NCBI RefSeq assembly: GCF_902364025.1
Contig: NZ_CABJCG010000002.1
Span: 186,001 to 250,000 of the forward strand
Source: Enterocloster lavalensis
Lineage (GTDB): Bacteria > Bacillota > Clostridia > Lachnospirales > Lachnospiraceae
Length of the DNA stretch: 64,000 nt
Direction: 5' to 3'
In this document: positions 27,441 to 35,250 of the stretch, one piece after another
Layout of the letters: each line of letters begins with the position of its first letter
Numbering within the stretch: the stretch's first letter is position 1
Made by a program: the position numbers and the translations under genes
The notes under the pieces: model-generated
Told to the model about the DNA's origin: nothing
Seen by the model: only the letters and a program-made list of their open reading frames with translations
The model's database searches: none

Positions 27441-27462
27441 TTGGTTTAATTTTTTGAACCAA
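27441..27462 (-). promoter_or_regulatory. candidate ArsR operator overlapping the -10
   Basis: TTGGTT (27441-27446) and AACCAA (27457-27462) form 6-bp inverted arms around 10 A/T-rich bases. On the minus strand TATAAT lies at the upstream edge, so a bound repressor would cover the promoter of the ArsR gene, which starts at 27425. Confidence 0.55.
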
Positions 27463-27661
27463 TTATAGTGTACCATCAGAAGGGCGTATCGTCAAGTATT
27501 ATAAAAGCCGGTTGACAGCGCTGGAAAAATAAGGCATAATAGACAATTATCTGGGAAGGGTTCAGTTCTGAACGATCTCATTTTCAAAAGGGCCGAGATT
27601 CCGGCTTATATTCCATTCCATAAACATTTTATGAATAAAAAAGGGGGAAAATGCGGGAGAT

Positions 27662-28318
27662 ATGCAGAAAAATTGGATTTTTATGATCTATCTGGCCGTC
27701 TGTGCCGGGTGGGACGGGAAGACCAGGCGGATACCGAATTGGCTGACGGTGGTGGGATTGGCAGGCGGGGTGGTGATGGCTGGGACGCAGGGGATGTGGG
27801 CGGCGGCTGGGATGTATGGCGCGGGGATGACGGCCGGGTTGCAGGGCGTGGAGAACGTGGCCGGGCTGCATGGCGCGGGAGTGACGGCCGGGCTACAGGG
27901 CATGCAGACAGCCACGGCGGCGCAGGCGTGGGCGTTTGCGGCGATGGCTGCATTTGGCAGGGCGGTTACCGCGGTGGCGGCAGGGATGTGCTTTTACCGG
28001 TTTCGGGTAATTGGGGCCGGGGATGTGAAGCTTGCGGCGGTGATCGTGGCCTGGCTGGGGTTCGCACAGGGCGGCGCGGGGATTTTCGCCGGGCTGTGCC
28101 TGGGCGCGGTGTGGTCGTTTGGGCGTCTGGTGAGGCGGGGGATTTTGTGGAAACGGTTCTCATATCTGGCTGGGTATGTGAGGGATTATCTGACTACGGG
28201 GAAGATTGCTGCGTATTATAATAGGGAGAGAGACGGGGATGAGGCCGCGATTCCGCTGGGGGTGTGCCTGGCGGTTGGGACGGCGGTCGTGATGTTTTTT
28301 GCGGGAAACGGCGCTTGA
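27662..28318 (+). CDS. orphan A24 prepilin peptidase with repeat insert
   Basis: 218 residues, strongly hydrophobic. Both catalytic aspartates of A24 aspartic peptidases are present: AGWDGKTRRIPN near the N-terminus and GAGDVKLAA in the middle. Between them is a Gly/Ala-rich segment (about 45-85) in which GAGMTAGLQG recurs as GAGVTAGLQG 18 residues later; the DNA repeat is 54 bp. It is 22 kb from the Tad cluster, which has its own peptidase. It may process pilins made elsewhere. The C-terminal 75 residues extend beyond the usual TadV-like length. The start has only a closely spaced GGGAG. Confidence 0.8.
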   Translation: MQKNWIFMIYLAVCAGWDGKTRRIPNWLTVVGLAGGVVMAGTQGMWAAAGMYGAGMTAGLQGVENVAGLHGAGVTAGLQGMQTATAAQAWAFAAMAAFGRAVTAVAAGMCFYRFRVIGAGDVKLAAVIVAWLGFAQGGAGIFAGLCLGAVWSFGRLVRRGILWKRFSYLAGYVRDYLTTGKIAAYYNRERDGDEAAIPLGVCLAVGTAVVMFFAGNGA

Positions 28319-28343
28319 CATTTCTGTGAAATCGAAGTAGTAT
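28315..28343 (+). promoter_or_regulatory. promoter of the candidate antitoxin RNA
   Basis: TTGACA (28315-28320), a 17-nt spacer and TAGTAT (28338-28343). TTGACA overlaps the last codons of the prepilin peptidase gene. The expected start is near 28350. Confidence 0.6.
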
Positions 28344-28349
28344 AGTGGT

Positions 28350-28415
28350 AATAGGAAATCGAATAGACCATGATATCGAAAGCCCCAAGGAGTGCGAGTC
28401 CTTGGGGCTTTCTCT
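28350..28415 (+). ncRNA. candidate par-type antitoxin RNA
   Basis: A short transcript of about 65 nt would run from the promoter at 28315-28343 to the terminator at 28378-28412. It contains AGGAAATCGAATA and GACCATGATATC (28353-28377), which recur at 28493-28521 over the toxin start site. Because the toxin is read from the other strand, this RNA is complementary to the toxin ribosome site and start codon and can pair there in trans, as RNAII does with RNAI in the pAD1 par system. Confidence 0.6.
28378..28412. terminator. shared bidirectional terminator of the toxin-antitoxin locus
   Basis: GAAAGCCCCAAGGA (28378-28391) pairs perfectly with TCCTTGGGGCTTTC (28399-28412) around a 7-nt loop. It can end the small RNA on the plus strand and the toxin mRNA on the minus strand, so both RNAs would share this hairpin. 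Confidence 0.8.
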
Positions 28416-28419
28416 TGGG

Positions 28420-28515
28420 TTAGCTGTCTTTATGGCTGTGGTCTATCCACTTGCATATGTAGTATCCCGCTACACTTGCCGCGACCGCAGCCAGGAAATC
28501 GAATATACTGACCAT
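28420..28515 (-). CDS. 31-residue hydrophobic peptide, candidate type I toxin
   Basis: The ATG at 28515 follows AAGGGGGG on the minus strand and the ORF ends in TAA at 28420-28422. The peptide begins MVSIFDFLAAVAAS, continues as a single membrane helix through VAGYYICKW and ends in a polar tail IDHSHKDS. Length, one helix and charged tail resemble Fst/TxpA-type toxins and small Lachnospiraceae peptides with a YYICKW motif. A promoter may lie at TGGACG with TATAAT about 50 nt upstream. The layout with the convergent RNA strongly suggests a toxin, but toxicity is inferred. Confidence 0.65.
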   Translation of the reverse strand: MVSIFDFLAAVAASVAGYYICKWIDHSHKDS

Positions 28516-28521
28516 GATATC
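28493..28521 (+). repeat. direct repeat covering the toxin start site
   Basis: AGGAAATCGAATA, a 4-nt insert TACT, then GACCATGATATC repeats 28353-28377. Within the toxin mRNA this is the start codon and first codons. The pair of direct repeats gives the base-pairing arms of the regulatory RNA. Confidence 0.75.
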
Positions 28522-28632
28522 CCCCCTTCCTGCTGTTCAGTATAGGGTAGACAGCAAGTCCATTATACTGCTTTTCTTCCTGACCCGTCCATCCAACGAT
28601 TTTCTCAGAAATTTTCCCCATGTAACAGCCTA

Positions 28633-28745
28633 TTGACATTTGGCGGAGAACGGGGTAATATGTTGTTACCAGGAAGTTTAATAGTAATATTGCATGTAAG
28701 CACCAAGAAACCCCAGGGAGGTCCATTCCCTGGGGTTTTTTCAAC
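28633..28745 (+). ncRNA. second antitoxin-like RNA unit without a toxin
   Basis: TTGACA (28633-28638), a 17-nt spacer and TAATAT (28656-28661) form a good promoter. The RNA from about 28669 has the same plan as the first unit: AGGAAGTTTAATAGTAATAT, then a terminator GAAACCCCAGGGA (28707-28719) with TCCCTGGGGTTTT (28727-28739) and a T-run. Read on the other strand, its pairing segment would match a toxin beginning like LLNFLVT. No intact small ORF is found next to it, so it is an orphan antitoxin or a decayed pair. Confidence 0.5.
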
Positions 28746-28785
28746 GATCTTCTCAAATATTTCCCCCATCTTTTCACCAGAAGAA

Positions 28786-28897
28786 TTCCCAGCCAGCGGT
28801 TTTATGTTATAATTGTATACTGTGGTCCCTAAAAAATCCGGGGACCTGGAAGTTGAAGCAGAAATCAGAAAATTTCGGTCTGATTTTTGCTTTTTTG
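28786..28897 (+). promoter_or_regulatory. possible promoter with a leader terminator before the AraC gene
   Basis: TATAAT (28808-28813) has a weak -35 (TTCCCA at 28786). The leader then has hairpin GGTCCC/GGGACC (28824-28846) and a terminator-like hairpin AAATCAGA (28862-28869) with TCTGATTT (28879-28886) and TTTTTT (28891-28896). The AraC gene starts 30 nt later, so its mRNA may be attenuated here, or a separate short RNA may end here. Confidence 0.45.
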
Positions 28898-28926
28898 GCA
28901 TTTGACTATGGGAGGGGAGAATCGGG

Positions 28927-29709
28927 ATGGAAGAAAAACGGGATCAGGTGATCTTTCTGGGGGCAAGGCACAGCGACGCGACCAGCGATGCGCCGCCTCA
29001 CGCCCATGATTTCTACGAACTGAATTTTATGACCAGGGGCAACACGAAAATGAAGCTGAACGAGAAGATCATCGAGTACGATTCCTATGACTTCGTGCTG
29101 ATCCCGCCCCGGATCAGGCACATTCTGTACGAGTCAGATTACGATATATTTGACAATTACGTGATCTGGTTCGAGCTGTCGGACCGGAAATTGCTGCTGG
29201 AGGATCAAATCATCAAGCTCCACGATTACGATGGGGCGGTTCAGTTTCTGTGCGCGGAGATTTACAAGAGCTACATGAAAACCGGCATGGCCGACGCGGG
29301 GCTGCTGGGCATCTACCTGGAAGCGGTGCTCTGGCACATGAAAAAGGGACTGATTCTGGGCACCGGACAGGCGTCCCGCAACGATGAGGACATGGTGGAC
29401 GAGGCTATTAAGTTTATCAACGTGAACATCACCAACGCCAGGCTCTCCGTGGAGATGATCGCCCGCAAGCTGAACGTCTCCGAGGAGCATTTTTCCCGCA
29501 TGTTCAAAAAGAAGATCGGCCTTCCGCCGGTGAAATACATCAACGAGGTGAAGATCGCAGAGGCCAAGCGCATGCTGGCCAAGACGCAAGTCCCCATCAA
29601 GGAGATCGCCGCCAGGCTTTATTACTCGGACCAGTTCTATTTTTCGCAGCAGTTTAAGCGGATCACCGGCTATTCGCCCAGTGAGTACCGGGACAGCGCT
29701 CTGTATTGA
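28927..29709 (+). CDS. AraC family transcriptional regulator
   Basis: 260 residues. The N-terminal cupin-like sensor has PPHAHDFYELNFMTRG and FVLIPPRIRHILY. The C-terminal AraC domain (about 155-258) has two helix-turn-helix units: SVEMIARKLNVSEEHFSRMF and IKEIAARLYYSDQFYFSQQF, ending GYSPSEYRDSA. The start has GGGAGGGGAG. It faces the same way as the transport and catabolic genes that begin 200 nt downstream and is probably their activator. Confidence 0.92.
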   Translation: MEEKRDQVIFLGARHSDATSDAPPHAHDFYELNFMTRGNTKMKLNEKIIEYDSYDFVLIPPRIRHILYESDYDIFDNYVIWFELSDRKLLLEDQIIKLHDYDGAVQFLCAEIYKSYMKTGMADAGLLGIYLEAVLWHMKKGLILGTGQASRNDEDMVDEAIKFINVNITNARLSVEMIARKLNVSEEHFSRMFKKKIGLPPVKYINEVKIAEAKRMLAKTQVPIKEIAARLYYSDQFYFSQQFKRITGYSPSEYRDSALY

Positions 29710-29780
29710 TCAAAAAATTACATGTACATGTTCGTTTGTTCTATGTTCATTTGCCCGCAGAATCGATATAATCAGTTTAG

Positions 29781-29827
29781 AAAATACATATAAAACCAAT
29801 CGTATACGAGTCAAATATGTGTATTTT
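29781..29827. promoter_or_regulatory. extended dyad upstream of the enolase-superfamily gene
   Basis: AAAATACATAT (29781-29791) and ATATGTGTATTTT (29815-29827) are near-inverted arms around a perfect central CGTATACG (29801-29808). The AT-rich 200-bp gap between the AraC gene and its likely target operon holds this dyad, so it is the best candidate site for the AraC protein. Confidence 0.5.
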
Positions 29828-29912
29828 AACTAAAAAATGGTAATATTTCTGGGATTTACACGGTTGCTGACTGGAAAAATCAGTAAAATAAGATCCTGGT
29901 AAGGTGGAGCAT

Positions 29913-31100
29913 ATGAAAATAGTAGATGTAAAATTTTACCCTATTAAAGTGCGCAATAACGCAAAGGGAGGGGTTTACTGGTTTTTGCTGAAGCTCACCA
30001 CGGATTCCAATGTGAGCGGCTGGGGTGAGGTGATCTGGAATGCCTACGACCCGGGCACGCTGCGGCGGATGGTAATGGATGTGGCGGAGAATTATATCAT
30101 CGGCGAGAGCCCCTTTGCCATCGAGAAGGTGTTCGGAAAGATTTACGCCAAGCACTGTAAGATGCACACGGATTTGTCCACAATGGGGCTGATCAGCGGC
30201 TTTGAGATCGCTTGCTGGGATATTATCGGCAAGGAGACGGGGCAGCCTGTTTACAACCTGTTGGGCGGTATGGTGAACGAGCGCATCCGCACCTACACGT
30301 ACCTGTACGAGAAGGAGGACAAGATTTTCTGCGAGGACTTTTGGACCATGCCCGAGGCATGCGCCAAGCGGGCCAGGGAGTACGTGGATATGGGGTTCAC
30401 CGCGGTAAAGCTGGACCCTATGGCCCCCTACCTGGACAGCTACGCGGTGCACATGCCCAGCCGGGAATCCCTGCTTCGGGCGGAGCGCAACATCGCGGGA
30501 ATCCGCGAGGCGGTGGGGGAAAATTGCGACATCATCATCGGTACCCACGGCCAGTTCACCGCGGCGGGGGCCATCCGGGTGGCGAAATGCCTGGAGAAAT
30601 ACGACCCGCTTTGGTTCGAGGAGCCCACGCCGCCGGAGAATTTTCCGGTGTTAAAGAAGGTATCAGAGGCCACCACCATCCCCATCGCCACAGGGGAACG
30701 GCTGTCCACCAAATACGAGTTCGCGCCCCTTCTGGAGCAGAAGAGCTGCGATATTTTCCAGCTGGATCTGGCCGGTGTGGGCGGCATACTGGAGGCCAAG
30801 AAGATCGCCTCCATGTGCGAGGCGTGGCACACCCAGGTTACCACCCATTTCTGGGCGGGGCCGGTGAATTTCGCCGCGCAGATTCAGCTTGACGCCTGCT
30901 GCCCCAACTTCCTGATCCAGGAAGCCATCGAGACCATGGGCAGTTTCGGGGGATTTGACAAGGTGATGAAGAAACCCTTTGACTGGCAGGAGGGGTACAT
31001 TATCCCCTCGAAGGAGCCGGGGTTGGGGATCGAGCTGGATGAGGAAAAGATTCAGAGCTATGTAGTTGAGGATTATGACGATCAGAACATATTGATATGA
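29913..31100 (+). CDS. enolase-superfamily (mandelate racemase/muconate lactonizing type) enzyme
   Basis: 395 residues from the ATG at 29913, behind AAGGTGGAG. The N-terminal capping domain begins MKIVDVKFYPIKV. The barrel has Lys in GFTAVKLDP, metal-ligand Glu in LWFEEPTPPEN and Glu in IATGERLSTK. The usual first metal ligand (Asp in D-x-H-G-R of galactonate dehydratase-like members) reads GTHGQ here, so that position is Thr. These enzymes act on acid sugars by proton abstraction, usually dehydration or epimerisation. With a family-1 importer and two dehydrogenases it fits uptake and breakdown of an acidic sugar or oligosaccharide. Confidence 0.88.
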   Translation: MKIVDVKFYPIKVRNNAKGGVYWFLLKLTTDSNVSGWGEVIWNAYDPGTLRRMVMDVAENYIIGESPFAIEKVFGKIYAKHCKMHTDLSTMGLISGFEIACWDIIGKETGQPVYNLLGGMVNERIRTYTYLYEKEDKIFCEDFWTMPEACAKRAREYVDMGFTAVKLDPMAPYLDSYAVHMPSRESLLRAERNIAGIREAVGENCDIIIGTHGQFTAAGAIRVAKCLEKYDPLWFEEPTPPENFPVLKKVSEATTIPIATGERLSTKYEFAPLLEQKSCDIFQLDLAGVGGILEAKKIASMCEAWHTQVTTHFWAGPVNFAAQIQLDACCPNFLIQEAIETMGSFGGFDKVMKKPFDWQEGYIIPSKEPGLGIELDEEKIQSYVVEDYDDQNILI

Positions 31101-31122
31101 CATTTACGGGGAGGTTAATGGA

Positions 31123-32469
31123 ATGAAACGAAAGTTGGCAATGGGATTATTGGTTGGAGCGATTGCCCTTGCGGCGGCGGGCTGCGGGGGAAAGACCGGA
31201 ACGGATGCCGGGACGACTCAGGCGCCCGCGGGGCCTGCCGGAGGCGAGAGCGCTGCGCCGGAGAGCAAAGCGGCGGCTGCGAGCGGGGAGAAACGGGTGG
31301 TGACCATCTGGTATGATGGAACCGAGGAGGAGTCCGTGAAGCGGCTGGAGCCGGAATTTGAGGCGCTGCACCCGGATATCGACCTTCAGTTTGAGATTGT
31401 GCCTTACAGCGATTTGTCCACCAAGGAGATGGTGGCCTGCCAGTCCGCGGTGGGGCCGGATGTGATGTGGCAGAGTTACGCCTGGACCAACAGCTTTGCC
31501 AAGATGGGGCTGCTCACGTCCTACAGCCCGTACCTGGAGAAGTCTGAGGCCATTGATCTGGAAAATGATTTCGACCCGGTGGCGCTGGAGCTGGGGACGG
31601 TGGACGGACAGATTTACGGTCTGCCCTGGAGCATGGAGGCCATGTGCCTGGTGTACAACAAGGATATGTTCCGCGAGGCTGGGCTGGATCCCGAGAAACC
31701 GCCGACGAACTGGGAGGAATTGGTGGAGTGCGCCAAGGCCCTGACCGTGGACAAGGACGGCGACGGGACCATCGACCAGTACGGCTATGGACTGGTGGGG
31801 AACCTGACCGGCAACACCTGGTTCCGCTTTGTACCTGAGCTGTGGAGCGCGGGCGGCGAGGTGGCAAACGCCGATATGACGGAGGGCACCCTGACAAGCC
31901 CTGAGGCCATCGAGGCCATGAGTCACTATACCGGCCTTCTGACCGAACACCACGTGGCGCCCGAGGGATCGGTGAACAACGGCGCGGCTGAGGTCCGCAC
32001 GCTGTTCAACAACAAGAACGTGGCTATGTACGTGGACGGACAGCCGGCGGTGAAGAATATCCAGAAGGACGCCCCGGATATTGACGTGGGCGTGGCGCTG
32101 TGGCCGGGTAAGAGCGGCACGTTAAACGCAGGATTGGGCGGTTACTACATTGCGACTCCCAAGAACGCGGCAAACCCGGATGACGCCTGGACCTTTATCG
32201 AGTATTTCCTGTCTAAGGAAGTGCAGGAGTATTTCCCGATCTCCTTCCCGGCCAACTTGAAGGCAAGGGAGACGGACCGGTTTGACGATCCCATTTCCAA
32301 GGTATTTGCGGAGCAGCTGACCCATACCCAGAATTTCCAGCCCCTTCCGGACACCCCGGGAGCCCAGCAGATCATTCTGGATGCGGTGCAGTCCGTGCTG
32401 ACCGGGATGAGCACGCCTGAGGAGGCGCTGCAGCAGGCCAACGATTCGCTGAATGAGACGTTAAAGTAA
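31123..32469 (+). CDS. extracellular solute-binding lipoprotein, family 1
   Basis: 448 residues. The signal peptide ends in lipobox AAAGC, followed by a Gly/Ala/Pro-rich linker. The fold is that of CUT1 binding proteins: VTIWYDGTEEESVKRLEPEF, PDVMWQSYAW, GLPWSMEAMCLVYNKDMFREAG and the late AWTFIEYFLSKEVQEYF. CUT1 importers usually take up oligosaccharides or their derivatives. The two permeases follow. No ATPase is encoded nearby, so a shared MsmX-type ATPase is expected from elsewhere. Confidence 0.93.
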   Translation: MKRKLAMGLLVGAIALAAAGCGGKTGTDAGTTQAPAGPAGGESAAPESKAAAASGEKRVVTIWYDGTEEESVKRLEPEFEALHPDIDLQFEIVPYSDLSTKEMVACQSAVGPDVMWQSYAWTNSFAKMGLLTSYSPYLEKSEAIDLENDFDPVALELGTVDGQIYGLPWSMEAMCLVYNKDMFREAGLDPEKPPTNWEELVECAKALTVDKDGDGTIDQYGYGLVGNLTGNTWFRFVPELWSAGGEVANADMTEGTLTSPEAIEAMSHYTGLLTEHHVAPEGSVNNGAAEVRTLFNNKNVAMYVDGQPAVKNIQKDAPDIDVGVALWPGKSGTLNAGLGGYYIATPKNAANPDDAWTFIEYFLSKEVQEYFPISFPANLKARETDRFDDPISKVFAEQLTHTQNFQPLPDTPGAQQIILDAVQSVLTGMSTPEEALQQANDSLNETLK

Positions 32470-32530
32470 CTGTTTTGAGGGTTCTCCGGTACGCTTTGTG
32501 CCGGAGAATCTTATATACAAGGGAGAGACC

Positions 32531-33406
32531 ATGGTACAGACAAAGAAACGAAAAAAGAGGGAGCATCCGTTGCTCTATCTGCTGCCGACATTTGTGATTC
32601 TGACCCTGCTGGTGGCATATCCGCTGGTCAACAACCTGATCAACAGCTTTTCCCAGGGGGGAATCTTCCCAACGGTGAAGAATTACCAGAAGCTGTTTGC
32701 GGACCGCTATTTCCGGTCCGACCTTAAGAATACATTTCAGTGGCTGCTCTACACCGTGCCCTTTGAGATGGTGTTCGGGCTGATCATCGCCATTCTGCTG
32801 AACACCAAGGTCCGCATGAAGAAGCTGTTCCGCACTCTTTTTATCGTGCCCTGGGTGATTCCGTCGGTGGTGGTGTGTATTGTGTGGAAATGGATCTACA
32901 ACGCGGATTACGGGATTCTCAACTATATTTTGCAGCTGTTCGGAATCATTCAGAAGAACCAGCTCTGGGTCTCGGACCCCAACCAGGTGCTCAAATGCAT
33001 CGCCGTGGTCTATGTGTGGAAGATCGCTCCTTTTGTGATGATCATGTACTTAAGCGGGCTCCAGTCCATTTCCGAGGACATTTACGAGAGCGCCAGACTG
33101 GACGGGGCAAACTGGCTGCAGCAGATCGGCTACATCACGCTGCCGCTGCTGTTCCCGGTGATGCGCTCCGTGATCCTGGTGTCGGTGATATGGTCCCTGA
33201 ACTCGTTTGTGTATGTGTACAGCATCTCGGGCGGCGGTCCGGCGAGAGTTTCGGAGATCGTCCAGATCTTTATCTACAAGACCGGTATCGAACAGTATAA
33301 CTTTGAGTATTCCGCGGCTGCGGCAAATATTTTCCTGATCATCGTCATGGTAATCGCCTTCGTGTACATTTCCATGACGGAAAAACGGGAAAATGAGATG
33401 ACATAG
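32531..33406 (+). CDS. carbohydrate ABC transporter permease 1 (MalF/UgpA type)
   Basis: 291 residues from the ATG at 32531, preceded by AAGGGAGAG. Six membrane segments and the EAA loop near residue 190 (YESARLDGANWLQQIGYITL) that docks with the ATPase. It lies 61 nt after the binding protein and 16 nt before the second permease. Confidence 0.93.
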   Translation: MVQTKKRKKREHPLLYLLPTFVILTLLVAYPLVNNLINSFSQGGIFPTVKNYQKLFADRYFRSDLKNTFQWLLYTVPFEMVFGLIIAILLNTKVRMKKLFRTLFIVPWVIPSVVVCIVWKWIYNADYGILNYILQLFGIIQKNQLWVSDPNQVLKCIAVVYVWKIAPFVMIMYLSGLQSISEDIYESARLDGANWLQQIGYITLPLLFPVMRSVILVSVIWSLNSFVYVYSISGGGPARVSEIVQIFIYKTGIEQYNFEYSAAAANIFLIIVMVIAFVYISMTEKRENEMT

Positions 33407-33422
33407 AAGGGGGTGCGACGGA

Positions 33423-34247
33423 ATGAAGAAACTGAAAAAAGATATGCTCTACGTGATTCTGACCGCCCTGGGGATTGTGATGATTTTCCCATTCTTCTGG
33501 ATGATTTCCTGCGCGTTCAGGCGGCCCAACGAGCTTTTGACATCCCCGCCCCGGCTGCTTCCGGCCAGCCCCACGGTGTCCAGCTTTATCCACGTGCTGT
33601 TTGAGACCGAGGTGCCGCGGTATTTTATGAATTCGGTGATCATCGCCACCACAGCTACGGTGTTGTGTATCTGCGTGGCGATTCCGGCCGCTTACTCCTT
33701 CGCCCGGCACAATTACCGGGGAAAGAATCTGGTGATGGTGTGTATTCTGCTGTGCAATATGATTCCCCAGGCGTCTACGCTGGTTCCGTTGTACCGGGCC
33801 ATGGACCGGCTGCAGATCATTGACACCCATTTTGGGATCGCGTTCACCCATCTGCTCTGCATGCTGCCGTTTTCTATTATCATGCTGAAAGGGTTTATCA
33901 GGACTATACCGCCCACTCTGGAGGAGGCAGCCATGATCGACGGGTGCACGAAGCTTCAGGCGATTTTTAAGATTATCGTGCCGGTGTGTTCGTCGGGAAT
34001 TTTCGCCACGGCCATGTATGCGTTTATGATATCCTGGGAGGAATTTTTATACGCAATGACCTTTTCCACCAGCAGCCGGGCCAGAACCATTTCCATCGGA
34101 CTTAAAATGTTCTCGACGGAGTTCAAAGTGGACTGGTCGTCCATACTGGCGGCGGCCACGCTGATGACGCTGCCGATTCTGATCCTGTTTTTTATGATTC
34201 AGGATACGTTTATCAAGGGCGCTACAAACGGGGCGCTGAAGGAATAG
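33423..34247 (+). CDS. carbohydrate ABC transporter permease 2 (MalG/UgpE type)
   Basis: 274 residues with six membrane segments. The EAA loop is LEEAAMIDGCTKLQAIFKII. The N-terminal FFWMISCAFRRPNEL and C-terminal FIKGATNGALKE are typical of MalG-like permeases. It forms the heterodimeric channel with the previous gene and is followed 16 nt later by a dehydrogenase gene. Confidence 0.93.
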   Translation: MKKLKKDMLYVILTALGIVMIFPFFWMISCAFRRPNELLTSPPRLLPASPTVSSFIHVLFETEVPRYFMNSVIIATTATVLCICVAIPAAYSFARHNYRGKNLVMVCILLCNMIPQASTLVPLYRAMDRLQIIDTHFGIAFTHLLCMLPFSIIMLKGFIRTIPPTLEEAAMIDGCTKLQAIFKIIVPVCSSGIFATAMYAFMISWEEFLYAMTFSTSSRARTISIGLKMFSTEFKVDWSSILAAATLMTLPILILFFMIQDTFIKGATNGALKE

Positions 34248-34263
34248 AGAGGAGTTTTGAGAG

Positions 34264-35250
34264 ATGGACAGGAAAGTGAGATGGGGCATCCTGGGTTACG
34301 CCGGGATAGCCAGAAATCATGTGATACCGGCTATGATGAAGGCGGAAAATACCGAGGTGGTGGCCATTGCCAGCCGGAGCCGGGAAAAGCTTAAGGAGGC
34401 GGTGGAGCGGTTCGGGTTCCGCAAGGTGTACGAGAGCTACGACCGTCTGCTGGAGGACCCGGAGATCGACGCGGTGTACATTCCGCTGCCCAACGCCCTG
34501 CACAAGGAATGGGCCATAAAGGCCGCAAGGCACGGAAAGCATGTGCTGTGCGAGAAGCCGCTGGCCCTCACCGCAGCGGACTGCCGGGAGTTGGAGGCGG
34601 TGTTTAAGGAGAACCGGGTGAAGCTGATGGAGGCGTTCATGTACCGGTTCCTGCCAGGGATAAAGGCGCTCAAAGAGGTTCTGGATAGCGGAGCCATCGG
34701 GGAAATCTGCCACATTTATTCCACTCATAGGTTCTATCTGCAGGACGACGGGGACGTGCGGGTGAACCGGGAGCTGGGCGGCGGTTCACTCCGGGATGTT
34801 GGATGTTACCCGGTGAATCTGATCGGATGGCTGTTAAATGATTACCCCCAGGCAGTTTCGGCGGAAAAGACCACGTTTCAGGGGGTGGAGCACGCATTGG
34901 TGGCCAGTCTTAAATATAAAAGCGGTGTGACGGCTAATATCAGCTGCGGGTTTGACGGCTGCAGCAGTATGCTGACCGAAATCAATGGCACAAAAGGGAG
35001 TATTTTGATCCGGGATACCTTTATCGATACCCATTTGCCTATTCTGGTGACGTCCGCGGATGGCCGCACGGAGGAGGTGCCGGTGGCGGACAGCGACTGC
35101 TATATGCTGGAGGTGGAGGAGTTCTCCGACGCGGTGCTGGAGGACCGGGAACCGGCCCTTGGACTTCAGGAGACGATCCGCAACTGCCGGCTGATTGAGG
35201 CGATCCTCAAGGCCGCAGAGCAGGAGGGGAAATGTTTCGGTTTGGAATAA
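34264..35250 (+). CDS. Gfo/Idh/MocA family oxidoreductase 1
   Basis: 328 residues. The N-terminal Rossmann domain begins RWGILGYAGIARNHVIPAM and has the family motif HVLCEKPLALT, whose Lys takes part in catalysis. The C-terminal domain is the alpha/beta substrate domain (GGGSLRDVGCYPVNLI with the Asp and the following His/Tyr region). These enzymes oxidise or reduce sugar hydroxyls with NAD(P). The last 19 nt overlap the next gene. Confidence 0.92.
   Translation: MDRKVRWGILGYAGIARNHVIPAMMKAENTEVVAIASRSREKLKEAVERFGFRKVYESYDRLLEDPEIDAVYIPLPNALHKEWAIKAARHGKHVLCEKPLALTAADCRELEAVFKENRVKLMEAFMYRFLPGIKALKEVLDSGAIGEICHIYSTHRFYLQDDGDVRVNRELGGGSLRDVGCYPVNLIGWLLNDYPQAVSAEKTTFQGVEHALVASLKYKSGVTANISCGFDGCSSMLTEINGTKGSILIRDTFIDTHLPILVTSADGRTEEVPVADSDCYMLEVEEFSDAVLEDREPALGLQETIRNCRLIEAILKAAEQEGKCFGLE

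Noticed and set aside
28430..28777. 115-codon minus-strand ORF
   Set aside because: It runs across the two small RNA units in a frame different from the 31-residue ORF and has no ribosome site.
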